From Psychrobacter immobilis (lineage in GTDB: Bacteria > Pseudomonadota > Gammaproteobacteria > Pseudomonadales > Moraxellaceae), in the NCBI GenBank assembly GCA_904846265.1, contig CAJHAA010000018.1, positions 1 to 64,000 on the forward strand: a DNA stretch of 64,000 bases, written 5' to 3'. Shown one piece after another: positions 1 through 9,031 of the stretch (position 1 is its first letter; each line of letters opens with the position of its first letter). Below the pieces are notes generated by a model that ran no database searches, was not told the DNA's origin, and saw only the letters and a program-made list of their open reading frames with translations. The translations under genes were made by a program, and so were the position numbers.

Positions 1-63
1 ACTCATGTCTTTGTTTTGGACACTTTTGATCACTTGCGCTCGAAAGTCTGCTGAATAGGTCAT
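1..63 (-). CDS. IS630-type transposase, 5' end only (cut by window edge)
   Basis: Reading leftward from an ATG at 61-63, 21 codons run to the window edge (MTYSADFRAQVIKSVQNKDM and on). This resembles the start of IS630-family helix-turn-helix transposases, which begin with a YS-x-DFR or YS-x-DYR pattern. The rest of the gene lies outside the window, so it cannot be said whether it is intact. A TATAGT-type sequence at about 124-129 resembles the outer end of the second IS630 element in this window and may mark the element boundary. The call rests on a short peptide. Confidence 0.6.
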   Translation of the reverse strand, partial: MTYSADFRAQVIKSVQNKDMS

Positions 64-196
64 GTATTCTTCTGCCGTGTCGCTTATTTTAAAAGTATTG
101 TATCTTATTTATAAAAGACTAACTATAGTAAGTAAGTTGTATCATTGGAGGCACCTCGATTTCAGATAGCGGATTCAAGAAAGCTTGGAGAAAATA

Positions 197-1420
197 ATGA
201 ATAAGATAAAGCCTTTAACTGTAAATGAAGTTATCCTTTTTTTGATGAAAGTTTTAGAGAATAACTATTTTAAAGTTATTTTCGATGAGATAGATATAAA
301 TCCTAATTTGAAAAATACGATTGCTGGGCTTATAATAAATCCAGATGTTGTTACGATATATATGGGTAAGGAGCATATTGCAGTAGAGTTTTCTGGCTCG
401 GAAATTTTGAGAAAAGACTTTAAAGAGCGTTATGGCTTTGAAGTAAGATTTTTTGACTGTTCACTAAATGATGGCACTCTTTTAGAAAATATTTTAGGCT
501 TTGATAAAAGTTATAGTAATAGATTATCTCCTCCAATTCTCGGTAATGTATTTGATTTAGTATGGGCGACTGACAATGGTTACTATAAGCTTAGAGAATT
601 AAGATGGAACTATCTCGCTCAAGATATGATGTTAATAATGGGTTCTTCTATACCAACAATAGTCTCAGGTAACGCATGTAGTCTAATAAATTCTTTCTTT
701 TTCGATGCTAATGAAACGGGTTTGAAAACTAGACACATAAAATGGATGAATTTCATTCCTATTATTTATGATGATGCTGACAGCAGGCATGATACATTTA
801 AGATTAATGAGGGACTTATAAGAAAAATAGCTATTGAGAATGCGTATACTGTTTATCCCTTGCCTGAAGAGTATAAAAATATTCACTTGCCAAAGATTAA
901 TAGATTTATTGAGCTTTGGGGTAATGAAGAAACATCAGAGCCACAGATAACTAAATTCTTAGAGGAAAATAGTTTTATCTTAAAAATGGCATTTGGTGCT
1001 ACCGATATATATGCTGAAAAAGAATGTATTTGGCAGACAGAAGACAAAAAACCTATCAGACCTGATTTTTTTATCAAACGACCTCATAGAGTCGATATTG
1101 TAGAGTTTAAACTCCCTACTATGAAAAGTAGCTCTATTGTAGGTAGAGAAAATAGAGAGTCTTTTTGCGCTCAGTTAAACTCTTATGTAGCACAGACTAG
1201 AACGTATGCTAATTATTTTAATGATACAAATAATAGAATATGGGTAAAAGAAAAGTATGGTATAGACGTCTATAAGCCCCGACGTATCTTGATCATCGGA
1301 CGTAGAGCAAATTTTGATAGAGAAGAGTGGAGAGAGATAGTTGCTGATTATAATAATTTTGAGGTTATGACATTTGATGATTTGGTAGATGGAGTAGTCG
1401 CTCAGTTCTATCATGAATGA
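197..1420 (+). CDS. Shedu-like (DUF4263) PD-(D/E)xK nuclease, putative anti-phage defence
   Basis: A 407-residue protein. The ATG at 197 is preferred over an in-frame TTG at 185 because a GGAG ribosome-binding site lies 6 bases before it. The N-terminal two thirds is not recognised. The C-terminal part (about 250-407) carries a PD-(D/E)xK nuclease pattern: P289-D290, then D300-I-V-E303-F-K305, then a Gln-rich helix near Q326-Q333. This matches the Shedu (SduA, DUF4263) domain, known from single-gene anti-phage systems. The gene is visibly more AT-rich than its neighbours and sits beside a transposase start, which suggests horizontal acquisition. It is convergent with the Ter cluster and shares a hairpin terminator with it. 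The nuclease fold is supported by motif. The defence role is inferred from the family. Confidence 0.75.
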   Translation: MNKIKPLTVNEVILFLMKVLENNYFKVIFDEIDINPNLKNTIAGLIINPDVVTIYMGKEHIAVEFSGSEILRKDFKERYGFEVRFFDCSLNDGTLLENILGFDKSYSNRLSPPILGNVFDLVWATDNGYYKLRELRWNYLAQDMMLIMGSSIPTIVSGNACSLINSFFFDANETGLKTRHIKWMNFIPIIYDDADSRHDTFKINEGLIRKIAIENAYTVYPLPEEYKNIHLPKINRFIELWGNEETSEPQITKFLEENSFILKMAFGATDIYAEKECIWQTEDKKPIRPDFFIKRPHRVDIVEFKLPTMKSSSIVGRENRESFCAQLNSYVAQTRTYANYFNDTNNRIWVKEKYGIDVYKPRRILIIGRRANFDREEWREIVADYNNFEVMTFDDLVDGVVAQFYHE

Positions 1421-1436
1421 GGACTAAATGACTGTA

Positions 1437-1475
1437 GAAAAATACGCTGTTGAGCTATGCAGCAGCGTATTTTCT
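1437..1475. terminator. Bidirectional hairpin terminator
   Basis: An inverted repeat (AAAATACGCTG with CAGCGTATTTT) lies between the convergent Shedu-like gene and the terZ-like gene. It has A-rich and T-rich flanks, as expected for a terminator used from both sides. Confidence 0.75.
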
Positions 1476-1496
1476 TAATTGTAAATAGATCAAAGA

Positions 1497-2105
1497 TTAA
1501 GCATGCGGCGTGATGGCAGGCATCAAGTCATGGAAAGTACGACCAGAAGCCGTTTCACCAATCGCATGCATTTTCCACTCGTTATTATGACGATATACTT
1601 TTGCCATAATCATCGCGGTATGCCCACCTTGCGCTGATAAATTGTAGCGCGCGACTTCCTGATTGTTATTGGCATTGACGATACGACAAAATGCATTTTC
1701 TACCGTTTCAAAGGTTTGACCAGTGAAACTATTGACCGTAAATACTAGAGAGACGACATTGGCAGGGATTTTTGAAAGATCGACATTGATAACTTCGTCG
1801 TCACCATCGCCGTCGCCAGTGCGGTTATCACCAGTATGAACGATACTGCCATCTTTTGATTTCAGCTGACTGAACCAAATCGCATCGATGGCTTGTTTAT
1901 TGGTATCAAACATGATGCACGAGGCATCTAAGTCAATCGAGTCGCCGCCGCTACCACCACCGAATAATTTGCCCAAGAACCCACCTTTTTTATCTTGAGG
2001 GTTTTGAGCAACGTCCCAGCCTAGACCCAGTTTTACTTGGGTAAGCTCGCCGCCCGCTTCTTTGCTTAGGGAGATTTTTTGACCTTTTTGTAAACTAACT
2101 GCCAT
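1497..2105 (-). CDS. terZ: TerZ-like TerD-domain stress protein
   Basis: A 202-residue TerD-family protein of the calcium-binding beta-sandwich type used in tellurite-resistance and general stress systems. It starts MAVSLQKGQ and carries the family acidic motifs SIDLDAS and GDGDGDDE. A Gly/Lys-rich insert (about 35-52) precedes the DLDAS motif, and the stretch from FTVNSF to VENAFCRIV resembles enteric TerZ rather than TerD or TerE. The start is supported by an AAGGAA site a few bases upstream. It is the last gene of the minus-strand Ter cluster, after the AIM24-family gene. The protein should be cytoplasmic or membrane-associated. Its biochemical role is not settled even in model systems. 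Confidence 0.85.
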   Translation of the reverse strand: MAVSLQKGQKISLSKEAGGELTQVKLGLGWDVAQNPQDKKGGFLGKLFGGGSGGDSIDLDASCIMFDTNKQAIDAIWFSQLKSKDGSIVHTGDNRTGDGDGDDEVINVDLSKIPANVVSLVFTVNSFTGQTFETVENAFCRIVNANNNQEVARYNLSAQGGHTAMIMAKVYRHNNEWKMHAIGETASGRTFHDLMPAITPHA

Positions 2106-2214
2106 GTGATATTCCTTATACTACAGTGTTATAGTAATTGTGAGTAGAGGGTTAAATAAAGTCTATGATGACGAGGAGTCGTTGTAACATAAAGCTTTAA
2201 AAACATAATAATAG

Positions 2215-2967
2215 CTATAAGATATTGCCAAGTAAGCCGCTATTGCCGCCGCGACCGCCGGAGCTAGTCCCTAAGACGCTTTGTAGCCAGCCTTGGTAAC
2301 TATCACGATTACGAGAGCAGATAATGACTTTGCCTGAGCCTGAGAAGTTTAAAACCATACCTTCGCCACTGGTGACCGAATTGATGATATTGCCCATGAA
2401 GCCTTTTTTCTTACTGGTGGCGACTGAGAGTTTGTATTCCAAACGCGAGTCCCAACAGACCACATGACCGTTATCAATGATGACGTCTTTACCAGGTTCG
2501 ACATCAATCTCAAACAATGAGCCAAAACCCGATACCACTACCTGACCTTGACCTTGCGTCTGCATCACCATAAAGCCGCCAGTATCACCAAAGACGGCGC
2601 CACCTAGGTTACGTTGAATCTTAGCCTTCACATCGACACCCGTTTGCGCCGCGACAAATGCGCCATCGCTTAATGTATATTGCTGCGCACCGCAATCAAT
2701 GATTTGCATATCACCGTCGAGCGTTGGCGCAAGTAAACAATCGCCTTCTCCATTGACTGCTTCGATTTGCTGTTGAAATAGTGACTCGTCGTTGGCAAAA
2801 CGACGCATAAGTGATTGCATCAGACCGCCTTGTAGCTTGCCTTTTAGCTCAAGGTTTGATTCCATCATCACCATTGCATTGGCTTCACAATAGATAGAGT
2901 CACCTTTTTTGAGATTACAATGAAGAAATGGTTCAATGGTACCGATTAAGCTAAACGTGGCGGTCAT
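2215..2967 (-). CDS. AIM24-family (TIGR00266) protein
   Basis: A 250-residue protein that looks like an AIM24/TIGR00266 beta-helix-like family member. Seen are the N-terminal YCEANAMVMME stretch, the central GGFMVMQTQGQG repeat-like strands, and GEGMVLNFSGSGKVIICSR near residues 204-222. The tail (from about 234) is Gly/Ser-rich. No signal peptide or membrane span is visible. It lies between terE and terZ on the same strand, so a role in the Ter stress module is likely from context only. A hairpin at 3059-3102 separates it from terE, so it may have its own promoter. Molecular function is unknown. Confidence 0.8.
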   Translation of the reverse strand: MTATFSLIGTIEPFLHCNLKKGDSIYCEANAMVMMESNLELKGKLQGGLMQSLMRRFANDESLFQQQIEAVNGEGDCLLAPTLDGDMQIIDCGAQQYTLSDGAFVAAQTGVDVKAKIQRNLGGAVFGDTGGFMVMQTQGQGQVVVSGFGSLFEIDVEPGKDVIIDNGHVVCWDSRLEYKLSVATSKKKGFMGNIINSVTSGEGMVLNFSGSGKVIICSRNRDSYQGWLQSVLGTSSGGRGGNSGLLGNIL

Positions 2968-3058
2968 AGGGTGCGAATCCTTATATCAGTATTCTATATG
3001 TTTGTAAGTTATGTCTGTAAGTCGGCTTAACCATAGATTTTCGCTAGCCTATTACTTT

Positions 3059-3102
3059 TAAAGCCATCAAATGCGATAGTAGGGCACACTTGATGGCTTT
3101 TC
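3059..3102. terminator. Hairpin between terE and the AIM24-family gene
   Basis: AAGCCATCAA pairs with TTGATGGCTT around a loop of about 19 bases. On the minus strand it follows terE. The T-tract on that side is short, so termination may be partial. Confidence 0.5.
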
Positions 3103-3138
3103 GGGCTTATATTATTAGCGCTAAATGTTAGTCAGCTC

Positions 3139-3714
3139 TTAAACATTAACGCCATAAGAAGCCGCTAATGGTCCAAGACCACCGCTGAAGCCTTGACCAA
3201 CGGCACGGAATTTCCAGTCACCACTATGGCGATATAATTCACCAAAAATCATCGCAGTTTCGGTGCTACCGTCTTCTGATAAGTCATAACGTGCGATTTC
3301 AGCATCGCCATTGTCGTTAACGACACGGATGTAAGCGTCACCCACTTGACCAAAGTTTTGATTGCGGCTTTGACCTTCATAAATAATCGCACAGATAGCG
3401 ACTTTGCTTACGTCAGCTGGAATGCTAGCAAGATTGATTTTGATTTTTTCATCATCGCCATCGCCTTCACCAGTACGGTTATCGCCTGTGTGCTCAACCG
3501 CGCCATTGTCCGACTTTAAGTTGTTAAAAAAGATGAAATCTTGGTCATTACGTACTTTGCCTGCTTCATTGACCAAAAAGCCAATCGCATCTAAGTCAAA
3601 CTCTTGACCATCAGTAGCACGTGGATCCCAGCCAAGACCGACTGTAATATTGGTTAAACCCGGCGCTTCTTTTGATAAGTTTACGTTGCCGCCTTTTGTT
3701 AAGCTAATAGCCAT
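3139..3714 (-). CDS. terE: TerE-like TerD-domain stress protein
   Basis: A 191-residue TerD-family protein. The start at 3714 ([18 protein letters not shown]) is chosen because family members begin exactly there and AAGGA lies just upstream. A longer frame to 3804 adds 30 residues with no family resemblance. Acidic calcium-binding motifs are present (EFDLDA near 32-37; GEGDGDDE near 80). The C-terminus ([20 protein letters not shown]) is closest to enteric TerE. It is a sister of the TerD gene at 5522 and the TerZ-like gene at 1497. Expected role: part of the membrane-associated Ter stress module. Confidence 0.9.
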   Translation of the reverse strand: MAISLTKGGNVNLSKEAPGLTNITVGLGWDPRATDGQEFDLDAIGFLVNEAGKVRNDQDFIFFNNLKSDNGAVEHTGDNRTGEGDGDDEKIKINLASIPADVSKVAICAIIYEGQSRNQNFGQVGDAYIRVVNDNGDAEIARYDLSEDGSTETAMIFGELYRHSGDWKFRAVGQGFSGGLGPLAASYGVNV

Positions 3715-4182
3715 ATAAATATCCTTTTGATTAATAATTGAGTGGATTGAATGATAAAAAAATAAACTAAAATAGTGCAGTGGTCGATATATAAATGCAA
3801 ACAATGAATAAATTTACTCGTATGCCACGCCCTGCATATCATTACGATTTACTATACTAAGCGATTGCTTACTAAGCAAGGCGTATTTTGTGTGATTACG
3901 ATATGATTACTAAGGGACATATCAATGCTGCAAGTCTGATACTTTTTAACCGTCCGAGCAACAGTCGTTAAGGTGTTGTTATCAAAAAGTAAATTAGATC
4001 GTCAGGCAGTGCAACATAAAAAAGCACTTATTCAACGGGTGTCAAATAAGTGCTTTAAAGCAAAAACGGGTCATACCAACTGCTTTGGTACAACCTGTCT
4101 ATTTTTAAACTAACTTTATCTATCCACTTTATACTGTTTGATATTAAAAATTTTTGCTTGGTTTTTTAACATCGAACGAGCA
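3715..4182. other. Intergenic region between terE and the TerC-like gene
   Basis: A non-coding stretch of 468 bases. The only clear structure is the terminator of the TerC-like gene at 4019-4058. The terE promoter should lie between it and 3730, but no hexamers stand out. No small ORF is convincing. Confidence 0.5.
4019..4058 (-). terminator. Rho-independent terminator of the TerC-like gene
   Basis: On the minus strand AAAGCACTTATT pairs with AATAAGTGCTTT, followed by a run of T. It lies about 130 bases after the stop codon of the DUF475/TerC-like gene. Confidence 0.8.
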
Positions 4183-5247
4183 TCAAGTAATTGATTTAGC
4201 TTCTCGCTTACGATAATTGAGTGAAGCGACAAACGCCCAACCAATAAAGGTAATACCAATCAGACCAGTGATAAGCTCTGGTACATGGAATTTCACTGAT
4301 AGCAGCATGATGATAGCTAAAGCACCGATAGCATAATGCGCGCCATGCTCAAGATAGACATATTCATCAAGGGTGCCTTTGTCGACCAAGAAGATAGTCA
4401 TCGAACGTACGAACATCGCACCAATAGCCAGACCTAGCATGATTACGATTACGTCATTAGTAATCGCAAATGCGCCAATCACGCCATCGAAACTGAATGA
4501 AGCATCAAGGACTTCTAGATATAAGAAACCGATAATACCACCTTTCATAATCGCGCTAGTTGCAGCACCAGTACTATTACCTTGAGCATCTAATTCTTCT
4601 TCAAGGTCACCCTCTAACATACCAGAGACCACTTGTACGCCAAGGTAAACTAAGATACCCCATACGCCAGCGATTAGGACCGCAGCTGATTGCTCAGGCT
4701 TGGCAAATGATACGGCAATCATCAAGACGATAAGCGCGACAAACACGCTCATGGCATCGACTTTACCTAATTTTGCCAGACGGCTTTCAAGCCAATCGAA
4801 CCAGTGTACTTCTTTTTCATCAAAGATGAAGTTTAAGAAAACCAGTAATAAGAAAATACCACCAAATGCTGAGATTTCGGCATGATGCGCCAATAGTCTG
4901 GCTGAGTATTCTTTAGGATCGTTCAAAGCCAGATCGATTACTTGCATCATACCAAGGTCGGCAGTAACAGCGACGATAACAATAGGGAATACCAAGCGCA
5001 TACCAAAGACGGCGATTAAAATACCCACCGTTAAAAATATCTTTTTCCAAAACTCGTCCCAGCCTTTAAGGACTGAGGCGTTGACCACCGCATTATCAAA
5101 CGATAATGAAATCTCCATGACGGCCAAAATAGCAGTAATAGATAGGGTGGTTATCATACCGCCCATACCGCCATGTGAATATCCCCACCATGCCGCGACC
5201 GCTAGGGCGATGGCTGTGAAAATAAAGTCTAAATAAAAATGTCTCAT
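4183..5247 (-). CDS. terC: TerC-family integral membrane protein (DUF475)
   Basis: A 354-residue polytopic membrane protein. The start at 5247 (MRHFYLDF) has an AGGA site 8 bases upstream. The frame continues open to 5364, but that stretch overlaps a strong terminator hairpin and was discarded. Two family signatures with acidic residues inside membrane helices are seen: E45-I-S-L-S-F-D51-N, and DASFSFDGVIGAF around residue 250. These are typical of the TerC/DUF475 branch, implicated in metal-ion (manganese-type) export or in forming the membrane part of Ter complexes. It sits between terD and terE in the cluster. No manganese riboswitch was recognised upstream. Called terC by family, although DUF475 is a distinct subgroup. 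Confidence 0.85.
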   Translation of the reverse strand: MRHFYLDFIFTAIALAVAAWWGYSHGGMGGMITTLSITAILAVMEISLSFDNAVVNASVLKGWDEFWKKIFLTVGILIAVFGMRLVFPIVIVAVTADLGMMQVIDLALNDPKEYSARLLAHHAEISAFGGIFLLLVFLNFIFDEKEVHWFDWLESRLAKLGKVDAMSVFVALIVLMIAVSFAKPEQSAAVLIAGVWGILVYLGVQVVSGMLEGDLEEELDAQGNSTGAATSAIMKGGIIGFLYLEVLDASFSFDGVIGAFAITNDVIVIMLGLAIGAMFVRSMTIFLVDKGTLDEYVYLEHGAHYAIGALAIIMLLSVKFHVPELITGLIGITFIGWAFVASLNYRKREAKSIT

Positions 5248-5304
5248 GACACATCCTGTCTGGTTGCATAAAGCTAAGGTCGGCCTACTATAGGCACAAA
5301 CCAC

Positions 5305-5337
5305 AAAAAAAGCGGTTATCGCTAACCACTTTTTTTG
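5305..5337 (-). terminator. Terminator between terD and the TerC-like gene
   Basis: On the minus strand a run of A, then AGTGGTTA, a 4-base loop, TAACCGCT and seven T. It lies after terD and before the TerC-like gene, so the two are probably transcribed mainly separately. Confidence 0.8.
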
Positions 5338-5521
5338 CATAATTCTAAACGAAACATAAAGCATTACTAGTCATTTAGCTATGAATAATTGTGACTATTT
5401 TGCAACCATATTTTACAGCCATTATCATTGCTAATGGTGAGTACAAATAGAGGGCTAATACCTGCTTTATATTTTGAGTTTAATTGTCATATAGTAGTCT
5501 AAGCATGAATAAGTTATCACA

Positions 5522-6097
5522 TTAGATAACAACGCCATACTGTTGACACATGGCTTGCAAGCCGCCTGAATAGCCTTGACCAACGGCACGGAATTTCCAC
5601 TCACCGTTGTGACGATAGACTTCGCCAAATACCATGGCCGTTTCAACAGAGTAATCTTCTGCCAAATCAAAACGTACCACTTCAGTGCCTGTCTCTTCAT
5701 TCACGACACGAATAAAGGCATTGGCAACTTGACCAAAGTTTTGACTACGAGCCGCCGCATCATGAATAGTAACAGTGACGACAATTTTATCCACATCAGC
5801 TGGGACTTGAGTTAGATTCACTTTGACGACTTCATCATCTCCATCACCTTCGCCAGTGCGGTTATCACCAGTATGCTCAACCGCGCCATTATCAGACTTA
5901 AGCTGGTTATAGAAAATGAAGTCATGGTCGCCGCGTACTTTACCTGCCGTATTCAGTAAAAACACACTGGCATCAAGATCAAACTCAGCACCAGAAGTTG
6001 CGCGTTCATCCCAACCAAGACCGATAAGTAACTTGGTTAAATTTGGGTCAGTCTTGGTGAGCGATAAGTTACCGCCTTTATTAAGTGATAAAGCCAT
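5522..6097 (-). CDS. terD: TerD stress protein
   Basis: A 191-residue TerD-domain protein very close in pattern to enteric Ter[16 protein letters not shown] start, [32 protein letters not shown], and the [20 protein letters not shown] end. The start at 6097 is set by family alignment and an AAGGAC site. An upstream extension to 6172 has no family match. It is the first gene of the minus-strand Ter cluster. The family binds calcium through the conserved acidic loops and takes part in resistance to tellurite, colicins and other membrane or oxidative stress. The exact mechanism is not established. Confidence 0.93.
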   Translation of the reverse strand: MALSLNKGGNLSLTKTDPNLTKLLIGLGWDERATSGAEFDLDASVFLLNTAGKVRGDHDFIFYNQLKSDNGAVEHTGDNRTGEGDGDDEVVKVNLTQVPADVDKIVVTVTIHDAAARSQNFGQVANAFIRVVNEETGTEVVRFDLAEDYSVETAMVFGEVYRHNGEWKFRAVGQGYSGGLQAMCQQYGVVI

Positions 6098-6230
6098 GGG
6101 ATTGTCCTTATTATTAAAGTAAAAGGTTATTAGAGTAGGGAGAGGGGCAATATTAAAGCAATAGCAATGCAAGCTATCAAACGTAAGCTAAAGTAGCAAA
6201 ATCGATAGTGGGATTGAACTGGTCGAAAAA

Positions 6231-6265
6231 TTATATAGTCAAGGAATTTTAGAATCGCTACAAGG
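6231..6265. repeat. Solo IS630-end-like sequence
   Basis: TTATATAGTCAAGGAATTTT and the following bases (AGAATCGCTAC) closely match the left end of the IS630 element at 14134 (ATATAGTCAAAGAACTTATA and on). No transposase frame is attached, so this is probably a remnant or a small non-autonomous derivative. Confidence 0.5.
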
Positions 6266-6383
6266 CTATCGACCGAAGATAGCACACTGAGTACATCTAG
6301 GGCGGGTAACACCGTAGCGGTTTAAAAGTGCTCTGACTATAGCTGCAAAACTATTGCTTAATGACGCTCTATCATAACAACAA

Positions 6384-6418
6384 AAAATGACCCAATCAAA
6401 GCCGATTGGGTCATTGTT
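6384..6418 (-). terminator. Rho-independent terminator of rlmKL
   Basis: AATGACCCAATC and GATTGGGTCATT form a perfect 12-bp stem with a 6-base loop. On the minus strand it ends in a T-tract, 80-115 bases after the rlmKL stop. Confidence 0.85.
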
Positions 6419-6499
6419 ATGTGTATGACAAGATTGACTATAAAAGATGGCGTCTAAATGCGGTGGTCAACCTTTATATCCATCCATAAACTTAAATTA

Positions 6500-8803
6500 T
6501 CAGCCCTGACGATGACGAATCTCAAAACTTTGATGAATGGGCTTTTTAATATCAAAATCAAAACCAATGGTTTTTTGCGTGATATCGACAATATCATAAC
6601 GCTCGGTTAACTGCTCATCGAGCTCAAAGCGGGTAAAGTTATTTGAAAAATATAAAGTCCCGTCAGAGGTCAAGCGGTTCATCGCGCGATTAATGAGGGC
6701 AGAGTGGTCGCGCTGCACATCAAAGGTACCTTGGAACTTTTTCGAATTTGAAAAGGTCGGTGGATCTATAAAGATGACATCAAATTGTTCAGTATTGTCT
6801 TTAATCCACTCAAAGATATCGGCTGCGACGAATTGATATTTATTGCGGCTAACGTCCAGACCATTTAATACAAAGTTTTGCTTGCCCCAGTCTAGATAGT
6901 TCTGTGACAAGTCAACGCTAGTGACTTTTTTCGCGCCAGCCAATGCCGCATGGACACTTGCCGTACAGGTATAAGCAAATAAGTTCAGTACGGATTTATT
7001 ACGACTGTTGTCTTTGATGCGGGCACGCATATTACGGTGATCAATGAACAAACCTGTGTCTAAATAGTCCGTAAAATTGACGTAAAAATAAGCACCATCT
7101 TCACGTGCAACATGAAATTTACCACGCTTTTCTGTGGTGTTCTGTTTGCTATATTGGTCATTACCAGACTGGCGTGCACGGGTCTTAATAAATATTTGTT
7201 CACGGTTAATACCAAAAACTTCACGAATACCCATTAATGCCAAGTTGAAGCGTTTTTTAGCCGTCTCAGGTGGAATAGTTTTTGGTGGCGCATATTCTTG
7301 CACGTGTACATAGTCGCCATATAAATCGACGGCGACTTTGAAGTCGGGCAAGTCCGCATTGTAAACGCGCAAATTACTAACCTTATCTTTTTTAGCCAAC
7401 TTCTTCAGCTTGGACAGGTTTTTTTGCAAGCGGTTGATAAAGTCTTGTCCCTCTTCCACTTCAATCTCACGTTTTTCGAAGCGGCTGACCAAATTACCCG
7501 TTTGTCCCGCAATCAACGTGCCATAGCGGAAATAAACGGTGATAGCACCATTATGACAGCGTAAGGTTTTTGGTTCTTTGATAGGTAAGATATCAACTTG
7601 CTCAACATTAGATGCCAATATGCCAAGCATCGGATCGATGCCGCTACCAGCAAAGCTGTCTTGCAAAATAAGTCCAATCGCCTGATATAACGGCTTAATC
7701 ATCTCTTCGTCACCCAAACGCTCACCATAAGGTGGGTTGGTGATGATTAGAGGATTGCTCAATCGACCGTCATCGACTAGTGGCTTCAGGACAGTGCTCA
7801 GCTGGTCAAGCGCACGCGTCTCAAGATCAAGTAGTGGTAGTAAATCTTGCAAACCTGCGGCAATCAGGTTTTTCTCTGTTGCTAAAATCGCGCCGCTATC
7901 GGCATCAAAACCCAAAATCAGCGGTAATGTATCTGGTTGCTCATTAGCAATTGCTAAGGCTTCGCGAAAACGTGTCTGGGCATCATCGATCATCTGTTGC
8001 CATAACGTATCATCATGATGCTGCCATTGGTAAAAACCAAATTGATTGGCGGCTTTATCGATACCCACAGCATAATCGCAATGCATGAGTAGTGCTTCAA
8101 TGATAAAGGTGCCAGACCCACACATTGGATCAATTAGCGCATTATAAAAAGGTGCATTGCCAGCTTCATTTTTCTTGTGCCAGCCTGCACTATAAAGTAG
8201 AGCCGCTGCCAAGTTTTCTTTGAGTGGCGCTTCAGTCATTGCCACACGATACCCACGGCGATGCAAACTGGTACCTGATAAATCTAAATACAGCTCAGCT
8301 TGCTTATCATTCACGGTTGCAAATATAGAAAAGTCTGGATTTTTACTATCAACGTTAGGACGGCTGTCATAAACTTCATTGAACGTATCTGCAATCGCAT
8401 CTTTGATACGTAGCATCGCAAACTGTTGACTGACGGCGACACGCTTGTCGACCGACAGACGAATGGCAAAGGTTTGCTCTAAACTAAACTGCTCAATCCA
8501 ATTGACCGATTTTGCCAAGCCATAAAGTTGCTCAGCCACATCGTATTCGGCATTGATGTTTTTGCGTTTAATGAGCATTAATACCCGCGAGGCGACACGT
8601 GACCACAAACAAATACTATATAAGTCACGCAAAGTACCAGTAACTGCCAGACGGCCTGTACTTTTGATTTCGCTTGCAATACCAAAACTTGTCAGCTCAG
8701 TTTGGAGTGGTGCCTCAAGCCCATCGGCACAGGTGATAATAAGGTCAAGCGACAATTCTGGTGAAGCTGCTGTTAGAGGTGCGGGCGCGGTTGTTTCGGT
8801 CAT
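6500..8803 (-). CDS. rlmL: 23S rRNA G2069-N7 / G2445-N2 methyltransferase RlmKL
   Basis: A 767-residue fusion of two SAM-dependent rRNA methyltransferases acting on large-subunit RNA during ribosome assembly. Order: THUMP-type RNA-binding region (about 60-170), the N-terminal RlmL domain with its NPPYGERLG motif (about 356-364) that marks N2-guanine methylases, then the RlmK domain with a SAM-binding LNLFAYTCTASVHAA motif (about 602) and FIDPPTFSNSK (about 676). Length fits the fused gamma-proteobacterial form. A CAGG site precedes the ATG. It is transcribed alone and followed by a strong terminator. Confidence 0.95.
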   Translation of the reverse strand: MTETTAPAPLTAASPELSLDLIITCADGLEAPLQTELTSFGIASEIKSTGRLAVTGTLRDLYSICLWSRVASRVLMLIKRKNINAEYDVAEQLYGLAKSVNWIEQFSLEQTFAIRLSVDKRVAVSQQFAMLRIKDAIADTFNEVYDSRPNVDSKNPDFSIFATVNDKQAELYLDLSGTSLHRRGYRVAMTEAPLKENLAAALLYSAGWHKKNEAGNAPFYNALIDPMCGSGTFIIEALLMHCDYAVGIDKAANQFGFYQWQHHDDTLWQQMIDDAQTRFREALAIANEQPDTLPLILGFDADSGAILATEKNLIAAGLQDLLPLLDLETRALDQLSTVLKPLVDDGRLSNPLIITNPPYGERLGDEEMIKPLYQAIGLILQDSFAGSGIDPMLGILASNVEQVDILPIKEPKTLRCHNGAITVYFRYGTLIAGQTGNLVSRFEKREIEVEEGQDFINRLQKNLSKLKKLAKKDKVSNLRVYNADLPDFKVAVDLYGDYVHVQEYAPPKTIPPETAKKRFNLALMGIREVFGINREQIFIKTRARQSGNDQYSKQNTTEKRGKFHVAREDGAYFYVNFTDYLDTGLFIDHRNMRARIKDNSRNKSVLNLFAYTCTASVHAALAGAKKVTSVDLSQNYLDWGKQNFVLNGLDVSRNKYQFVAADIFEWIKDNTEQFDVIFIDPPTFSNSKKFQGTFDVQRDHSALINRAMNRLTSDGTLYFSNNFTRFELDEQLTERYDIVDITQKTIGFDFDIKKPIHQSFEIRHRQG

Positions 8804-9031
8804 ACGGATACCTGTGGGCTAAATTGATAAGTAATGCACATCATAAAATAAGATGTTTAACCGCCAATTTTACCATAATTCAGGGCAGGATGGTTTAAAG
8901 TGGTGGTGTTTATCAAAGAGAGGTTCAGCAACGCTACCTTTCACAAAATCATGCTTATCATACTAAAGATGAAAACCTTGAGCCTAAAAATTGTGGGGTA
9001 AATTGTCCAAGGGATAAATAATCTAATGAGC

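Larger units (their letters stand above)
6098..6499. other. Intergenic region upstream of terD
   Basis: A gap of 402 bases. It holds an IS630-end-like fragment (about 6231-6265) and the rlmKL terminator (6384-6418). The terD promoter should lie between 6100 and 6230, but no convincing hexamers were found. Confidence 0.5.

Noticed and set aside
5248-5364. Longer N-terminus for the TerC-like protein
   Set aside because: It crosses a strong terminator hairpin, and the shorter start has a good AGGA site and fits the family.
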